64,000 nucleotides of DNA from Paenibacillus sp. 1011MAR3C5 (lineage in GTDB: Bacteria; Bacillota; Bacilli; Paenibacillales; Paenibacillaceae), in NCBI RefSeq assembly GCF_003591485.1, contig NZ_QZCF01000001.1, forward strand, positions 372,001-436,000, read 5' to 3'. A program made the position numbers and the translations under genes. Below the pieces are notes generated by a model that worked only from the letters and a program-made list of their open reading frames with translations, searched no databases and was not told the origin of the DNA. Below, piece by piece: positions 59,236 to 64,000 of the stretch; position 1 is the stretch's first letter; each line of letters begins with the position of its first letter.

Positions 59236-60190
59236 TGCGGTTCCCCTCCGTCCACTTCATAAATTCATCTTCCAGCGTTGATTTCATCTCTTCGATTCGA
59301 TAGAGCCCGACGCCGCCGCCAGCAAGCGCAGCTACAATCTCAGGAATATCCTCATGGCGGACCGAAAGTGTGATGCGGTCCACTCCTGCCTCTTCAATCG
59401 CTTGCAGGCTATCAATCTTAAGCCCGGTTAGGATACGTCTCGCCTGCTCCGTATGGGACACCTGCAGCGCAAGTCTGACCAAATTGCTGTCTTGTTCCCG
59501 CTCTCCACCAATCGATCTGACCGTGATCAGCTTGCCCTCTTGTATGACAACGACTCTGCTGCACATCAGCTCCATCTCGGAGAGCAAATGGCTGGATACC
59601 AGTATCGCAATCCCTTCCTTCTCCGCAATGCTCTTCATATATTCGCGCATCTCGCGAATACCCGCTGGATCAAGTCCGTTTGTCGGCTCATCCAGGATAA
59701 GCACGGACGGACGATGCAGAAGCGCCTGCGCGATGCCGAGCCGCTGTCTCATACCCAGTGAATAGGCTTTAACCTTTTTGTCCAAAGCATTTTGCAAGCC
59801 GACCAGCTTCGTAACCTCATGAATGCGGGCTTCCGTCACGCCCTCCGACATTCTGGCATACTGCTTCAAATTATCCATGCCGGTCATGTATGGATAAAAC
59901 TCTGGATTTTCGATAATGCCGCCAACATGCCGGATAGCGCGTTCAAAGTCGGTACGGACGCTATGGCCTCCAATATGCACATCGCCCTCCGTCATGCCAA
60001 TCAAGCCTACAATCATGCGGATCGTGGTTGTCTTGCCCGCTCCGTTAGGACCGAGAAGGCCAACAATCTCGCCCTTCGCAATCTGGAACGACAAGCCGCT
60101 AACCAATGTTTTGCTGCCGATCCGCTTCGTCACACCGTTCAACTGAAGAACGGAAGTTTGCTGTCCTTGCCCGTTTTTCCCCGTGTTCAT
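59228..60190 (-). CDS. ABC transporter ATP-binding protein (BcrA-like)
   Basis: A 320-residue ATPase: Walker A GLLGPNGAGKTTTIRMIVG, signature YSLGMRQRLGIAQAL, Walker B VLILDEPTNGLDPAGIREMRE, switch His SSHLLSEME, and a C-terminal extension of about 90 residues common in antibiotic exporters. First gene of the operon, behind the promoter at 60250-60278. It works with the permease that overlaps its end. Confidence 0.92.
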   Translation of the reverse strand: MNTGKNGQGQQTSVLQLNGVTKRIGSKTLVSGLSFQIAKGEIVGLLGPNGAGKTTTIRMIVGLIGMTEGDVHIGGHSVRTDFERAIRHVGGIIENPEFYPYMTGMDNLKQYARMSEGVTEARIHEVTKLVGLQNALDKKVKAYSLGMRQRLGIAQALLHRPSVLILDEPTNGLDPAGIREMREYMKSIAEKEGIAILVSSHLLSEMELMCSRVVVIQEGKLITVRSIGGEREQDSNLVRLALQVSHTEQARRILTGLKIDSLQAIEEAGVDRITLSVRHEDIPEIVAALAGGGVGLYRIEEMKSTLEDEFMKWTEGNRIA

Positions 60191-60233
60191 GTGTTTTCTC
60201 CACTCCTATTTTCGTTCTCTTTGTATTAGCGTA

Positions 60234-60261
60234 TTAGTGTTATATCTGAATAGTACACTAA
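60234..60261. promoter_or_regulatory. Inverted repeat, likely GntR/YtrA operator
   Basis: TTAGTGT and ACACTAA are perfect 7-bp arms 14 nt apart. This is close to the AGTGTA-spacer-TACACT site reported for Bacillus YtrA. It covers the -10 of the ABC operon promoter, the right place for a repressor coded inside that operon. Confidence 0.6.
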
Positions 60262-60278
60262 GACATTAGGATTGTAAA
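60250..60278 (-). promoter_or_regulatory. Promoter of the five-gene ABC operon
   Basis: On the minus strand TTTACA, a 17-nt spacer and TACTAT form a good sigma-A promoter 60 nt before the first ATPase gene. The -10 lies within the inverted repeat. Confidence 0.6.
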
Positions 60279-60384
60279 GCGTATTTTTTCACCAGCTCAT
60301 CAATAGCTCATTCGCGATTAGCGTTTCCCCGCACCACTATCCCTACATTTCTGCTCTCCTCACTCGATCAAGCTTTCCTTTTGC

Positions 60385-60413
60385 TTGTCGATCTGTAGGG
60401 ATCGATATATACT
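60385..60413 (+). promoter_or_regulatory. Promoter of the two-component operon
   Basis: TTGTCG, a 17-nt spacer and TATACT fit a sigma-A promoter 40 nt before the response regulator gene. Confidence 0.6.
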
Positions 60414-60452
60414 CGATTAGAAAATAGACGACGAATATGGGGGTTTTTGCCC

Positions 60453-61166
60453 ATGAATACGACCAAATCCATTCTTATAATCGAAGATGAACAAGATATT
60501 TCCCGCGTGCTGAGAGACTATCTGGTCAAACAAGGCTTTGCCGCCGATACCGCAGACAACGGCGTAGAAGGCATGCGCATGCTTGCGGCATCCGCTTACG
60601 ACTACGTCATTCTCGACATCATGCTGCCCGATATCGACGGCATCGAGCTGTGCCGCCGCATTCGCGAGAGCAGCCAGGTGCCCATCCTGATCTTAAGCGC
60701 GCGCGACAGCAATACGGACAAGGTGCTTGGACTCGGATTCGGCGCGGATGACTATATGACAAAGCCTTTCTCGCTAAGCGAGCTGGTTGCCCGCATTCAG
60801 GCACACTTCCGGAGATACGACAGCGTAGTAATGCCAAAACAGCCGGTCGGAAGCGCCCTTCAAGCCGGTCCTATTACGATTGACCGCAAGTCTTACCGTG
60901 TGACGCTGCATGAGCAGGAAGTGTCCCTTTCCGCCAAGGAATTCGAGCTGCTCCACCATCTCATCAAGCATCGCAATCAGGTTTTTTCCAAAAACCAGCT
61001 GCTGGATGCCGTATGGGGATATGGCGTCTATGGTGACGAAAACACGGTTACGGTGTACATACGCAGATTAAGAGAAAAGCTCGAAAAAGACCCGTCTTCG
61101 CCTAAGATGCTGAAGACCGTATGGGGTGTAGGGTATAAATTCAATGAGGATCTCGAATCGGAATAG
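60453..61166 (+). CDS. OmpR/PhoB-family response regulator
   Basis: A 237-residue DNA-binding regulator. The receiver (1-120) has the acidic pair Glu11-Asp12, phospho-acceptor Asp55 in YVILDIMLPD, and the lysine in DYMTKPFSLSEL. The winged helix (about 140-235) has LSAKEFELLHHLIKHRNQVFSKNQLLDAVWGY and TVTVYIRRLREKLE. ATG 60453 has GGGGG nine nt upstream. It is followed 14 nt later by its kinase, and with the ABC genes forms a sense-and-export set. Confidence 0.95.
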   Translation: MNTTKSILIIEDEQDISRVLRDYLVKQGFAADTADNGVEGMRMLAASAYDYVILDIMLPDIDGIELCRRIRESSQVPILILSARDSNTDKVLGLGFGADDYMTKPFSLSELVARIQAHFRRYDSVVMPKQPVGSALQAGPITIDRKSYRVTLHEQEVSLSAKEFELLHHLIKHRNQVFSKNQLLDAVWGYGVYGDENTVTVYIRRLREKLEKDPSSPKMLKTVWGVGYKFNEDLESE

Positions 61167-61180
61167 AGGAGCTGCGGAGA

Positions 61181-62611
61181 ATGAATCAGTGGATTGCAAA
61201 ATGGCTGGCCGCTGCGCTCTTGTGCTTAGCGGCCCTGGCAGGCAGCGCCATATATTTGCTTCAGACCGGGCAGCCAGCCTCACATAGAGAACAGGATGCT
61301 CTTGCTCAGACCGCCAGAGTGAAGGTCAATGAATTGCTGCTATATCTGGAGAGGCATCTGCATGAGATCCGGTCGGGAAACCATGACGAAGAGCTGGGGA
61401 TGCTTAGCCGTACTGGTGAAATCGATGTGCTTGTCCTCGCATTGGACGGAAGCATCTTATTCGACTCCACAGGCGAGGCAAAAACGGCTTACAACCCGCG
61501 ACTTCTGCTGACGTACGACCGTCTCGCAAACGATGAAGATTCCGGGCGCTACAACATCGCATACCCCATTATAGATGAGCGGGAGGATACCCAAATCGGG
61601 AACGCGGTCTTCTCCATGTCTCGGCTCTCCTTATCCTCCAGCCTTCCATCTCCAGTCTGGCTCGCCAGCACCCCCTATCTCCTGCCTGCTGTCCTAGCTA
61701 TCATAATGTCAGGGCTGCTCCTTCTTATGGTCTGGAAAATGCGCAATCGCATGATGAAGCCGCTTCTGAAGCTTAAAGACCATTCAGAGCAAATTCTAAA
61801 TGGCAATTACGGGGAGATAGCCGAATATGACAAACAGGACGAAATCGGAGAGCTTTACGCTGTGTTTGACCAGATGAGAGCGGAAATTAAACATTTGGAC
61901 ACTAGAAGAGTGGAGCAGGACCGGGCGCGCAAAGAGCTGATTACGAATATCTCGCATGACCTGAAAACGCCGCTGACCACCGTCAAAGCCTACATCGAAG
62001 CCATTCGCGAAGGCGTATGCCCAGACATGGATTCGGTCATGGCTTATGTCGACGTGATGAAGTCGAACACGGACAAGATGTCTCGCTTGACGGAAGATCT
62101 GCTCCTGCACGCACTCCAGGATCTGGGTCAGATCTCCGTTCATCTGCGAGAGCAATACAGCCGTTCATTATTTGAGGATATGGTGAAGCCGATCGCGCAT
62201 TACGCGCGGTCAACCGGCGTAATCATCCATGAGCCCCGGTCGATCCCGGATGTGCTGATCTCGGCGGACTCGCAGCGGCTGGAGCAGGTCATCGGCAACC
62301 TGGTCATGAATGCTCTGAAGCATACGAGGCCCGAAGATACGATTCGAATCGATATTGAGCGAACTGCGGACGACCTGGCCGTTACAATCGCGGATACAGG
62401 TACAGGCATCTCTCCGGAGGATATGCCGTTCGTCTTCGAACGTTACTATCAAGGCCGCTCGAACAAAGCGGAAGCAGCTCTTCCAACCGATGGCTCGGGA
62501 CTCGGACTATCCATCTGCAAGTACATTGTGGAAGCACATCACGGCATGATTTCCTTCCGCAGCGTCCGGGGAGAAGGCACCCGATTCACCTTCACCATAC
62601 CGGTTCTGTAA
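61181..62611 (+). CDS. Membrane sensor histidine kinase
   Basis: A 476-residue kinase with two membrane segments (about 8-28 and 165-188) around a roughly 135-residue outer domain, then HAMP (190-240), the phospho-acceptor in ITNISHDLKTPLTTVKAYIEA (His259) and ATPase boxes NLVMNALKHT (N), IADTGTGISPEDMPFVFERYY (G1) and SGLGLSICKYIVEAHHG (G2). The sizeable outer domain sets it apart from the short BceS-type kinases. The signal is unknown; cell-envelope stress or a peptide is likely given the transporter downstream. Confidence 0.94.
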   Translation: MNQWIAKWLAAALLCLAALAGSAIYLLQTGQPASHREQDALAQTARVKVNELLLYLERHLHEIRSGNHDEELGMLSRTGEIDVLVLALDGSILFDSTGEAKTAYNPRLLLTYDRLANDEDSGRYNIAYPIIDEREDTQIGNAVFSMSRLSLSSSLPSPVWLASTPYLLPAVLAIIMSGLLLLMVWKMRNRMMKPLLKLKDHSEQILNGNYGEIAEYDKQDEIGELYAVFDQMRAEIKHLDTRRVEQDRARKELITNISHDLKTPLTTVKAYIEAIREGVCPDMDSVMAYVDVMKSNTDKMSRLTEDLLLHALQDLGQISVHLREQYSRSLFEDMVKPIAHYARSTGVIIHEPRSIPDVLISADSQRLEQVIGNLVMNALKHTRPEDTIRIDIERTADDLAVTIADTGTGISPEDMPFVFERYYQGRSNKAEAALPTDGSGLGLSICKYIVEAHHGMISFRSVRGEGTRFTFTIPVL

Positions 62612-62691
62612 GGATTTATTCATAATTTGATAAGAGGATATACACGTTTGCTCTCTATACTGACTTTATTACCAACTAGGAGGGTTAACCG

Positions 62692-63447
62692 TTGACCAAG
62701 CATGCCATCATACAAGCTTCCCATCTGTGCAAGACGTATACGACCGGCAAAGAAAATTATCATGCGATCCGCAATTTGGATATCGACATTTACGAGGGAG
62801 ACTTCACCGTCATTATGGGCAACTCCGGATCTGGCAAGTCTACGCTGCTCTATCTGCTCAGCGGCCTCGACCGGCTAACGGCGGGAGAAGTCACGTTCAA
62901 GGGCAAGCGTATTGACCAATACAATGAACAAGAGCTTGCCAAGTTCAGAGCGGAGCATATCGGTTATATCTATCAGAGCATCAATCTGGTGCCGGATCTA
63001 TCGTTCATTGATAATGTGGCGCTGCCCGGCTATGTGGCAGGAAAATCGAAATCCGCCGTCAAAAGCCGGGCGCTGTCTTTGTTGAAAGCCATGGACATCG
63101 AAGAGCAGCAGCACCGGCTTCCATCCCATACATCCGGCGGACAGCAGCAGCGGGCGGCTATCGCTCGCGCGCTCATTAATGAACCGGAGCTTCTATTCGC
63201 CGATGAGCCTACAGGCAGCCTGAATTATGCGCAAGGCGTCGCGGTGCTCGATATGCTGACGGAGCTTAACCGCCAAGGCCAGTCCATCGTGATGGTCACC
63301 CATGATATCAAGGCCGCATGCCGTGCCGATCGCTTCATCTATATCCGGGACGGCAAAGTAGGCGGCATGCTGGAGTTCGACAAGTATGAGCCTGCCGATA
63401 CGGCCCACCGCGAGAATCTTATTTTCTCGTATGTATCGGGGGATTAG
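62692..63447 (+). CDS. MacB/LolD-type ABC ATP-binding protein
   Basis: A 251-residue ATPase: Walker [23 protein letters not shown]-loop [13 protein letters not shown], signature [15 protein letters not shown], Walker [13 protein letters not shown] and switch VTHDIKAA. It is the kind that pairs with FtsX-like permeases for peptide export, antibiotic defence or signalling. The start is TTG 62692 with AGGAGG exactly eight nt upstream. The permease begins 4 nt after its stop. Confidence 0.94.
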   Translation: MTKHAIIQASHLCKTYTTGKENYHAIRNLDIDIYEGDFTVIMGNSGSGKSTLLYLLSGLDRLTAGEVTFKGKRIDQYNEQELAKFRAEHIGYIYQSINLVPDLSFIDNVALPGYVAGKSKSAVKSRALSLLKAMDIEEQQHRLPSHTSGGQQQRAAIARALINEPELLFADEPTGSLNYAQGVAVLDMLTELNRQGQSIVMVTHDIKAACRADRFIYIRDGKVGGMLEFDKYEPADTAHRENLIFSYVSGD

Positions 63448-63451
63448 CGCG

Positions 63452-64000
63452 ATGATGGCCATTTATACGCTTTGCCTAGCCCAGCTGAAACGAAAAAAAC
63501 TGCAAAACATCCTGACTATCCTGCTTATTATGCTCTCTACCCTGTTGATGTCGACCTCGATGATCCTGCTTGCGAATACGGATAATGTCTTCCTGGATAT
63601 GCACGACAGAACCAATGGCTCGCATGAGCTGCTCCTGCTCGACCAAGGCATCCATCCTCCAGCAGACGTGCAGCATTGGTGGTCGGAGCAAGCTGGCGTC
63701 TCCACTACGCCGCTGCTGCCCTACCAAACCATAAGCAAGGTGTCTAAGAACGGCAACGTCATCTCCAACGTATTCGTCTACCTCATGGATACGCCTAACG
63801 CGCCTATGACGGTTGACCGTTTATTGGTTGCACACGGCGAAGAGAGCATCCAGCCAGCGCCAGGCACCATTTGGCTGCCGTCCTCGCTGGCGAACAAACA
63901 AGGCATTGAAGTCGGCGACCGGCTGGAGTTCGAAAGCGGCGGCCGCGCGTTCGAGCTTTCCGTCAGCGCGATAGTCATTGATCTGCCTTACGGAGCGCCC
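63452..64000 (+). CDS. FtsX-like ABC permease, partial
   Basis: The first 183 codons are visible before the window ends. MMAIYTLCLAQLKRKKLQNIL leads into one membrane segment (TILLIMLSTLLMSTSMILLA) and then a large outer domain (WLPSSLANKQGIEVGDRLEFESGG), the MacB/FtsX plan. It should have three further segments beyond the edge. GGGGG lies nine nt before ATG 63452; the second codon is also ATG. It works with the preceding ATPase, and its expression is probably driven by the upstream two-component pair. Confidence 0.85.
   Translation, partial: MMAIYTLCLAQLKRKKLQNILTILLIMLSTLLMSTSMILLANTDNVFLDMHDRTNGSHELLLLDQGIHPPADVQHWWSEQAGVSTTPLLPYQTISKVSKNGNVISNVFVYLMDTPNAPMTVDRLLVAHGEESIQPAPGTIWLPSSLANKQGIEVGDRLEFESGGRAFELSVSAIVIDLPYGAP

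Noticed and set aside
60619..60971. Minus-strand frames opposite the response regulator gene.
   Set aside because: They are shadows of a well-supported OmpR-family gene.

Overview
The window reads as chromosome of a spore-forming, mid-GC Firmicute, most likely Paenibacillus or a close relative. Three things point there: a spoVAC-spoVAD-spoVAE cassette, the yqeG-yqeH-aroE-yhbY-nadD-yqeK-rsfS-cvfB-yqeM block in its usual Bacillales order, and strong AGGAGG-type ribosome binding sites with frequent TTG/GTG starts. Most genes lie on the minus strand. All statements come from reading the sequence; no database search was run.

Layout: 1-6691 is the 5' part of a large lipopeptide synthetase (fatty acyl-AMP ligase, carrier, condensation, adenylation, carrier, condensation, start of a second adenylation domain). 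panD lies 28 bp upstream of it in the same direction. A family 2 glycosyltransferase and a divergent MocR-type regulator follow. 10475-13577 is a Fur-box-controlled ferric siderophore importer whose first permease is frameshifted at a run of seven G. After a tRNA-Leu(CAG) comes a DHA2 exporter with a Fur-like site and a palindrome upstream, then an ECF sigma/anti-sigma pair, a zinc-ribbon protein with a Gly/Tyr/Gln-rich tail, xpt, ykvI, the SbcCD-like pair yhaO-yhaN, a GT4 glycosyltransferase and a membrane diguanylate cyclase.

30136-30717, between the converging 3' ends of an orphan solute-binding lipoprotein and a PhzF protein, holds twelve 51-bp tandem units, each centred on a hairpin. A GyrI-like protein, a divergent HprK homologue and nrdI-nrdE-nrdF follow. 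Between a small coiled-coil gene and yqeM lies an approximately 250-nt gene-free stretch that can fold into nested helices and ends at a terminator, a candidate unclassified RNA.

37719-43902 is the housekeeping block (NAD synthesis, ribosome assembly and silencing, shikimate pathway, Ap4A hydrolysis). 44036-48475 is a MoxR/DUF58/transglutaminase operon. The spoVA genes follow, then a sugar isomerase/dehydrogenase pair with a divergent AraC regulator, a polysaccharide deacetylase, and a 31-residue membrane peptide too short for usual gene calling. 56598-60190 is a five-gene ABC export operon with an internal YtrA-like GntR gene and an inverted repeat over its promoter. The window ends in a response regulator, sensor kinase, ABC ATPase and FtsX-like permease set cut by the window edge.

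The points most worth a second look are the hairpin array, the panD/acyl-ligase NRPS pairing, the candidate structured RNA, the G7 frameshift and the HprK homologue with an altered signature.
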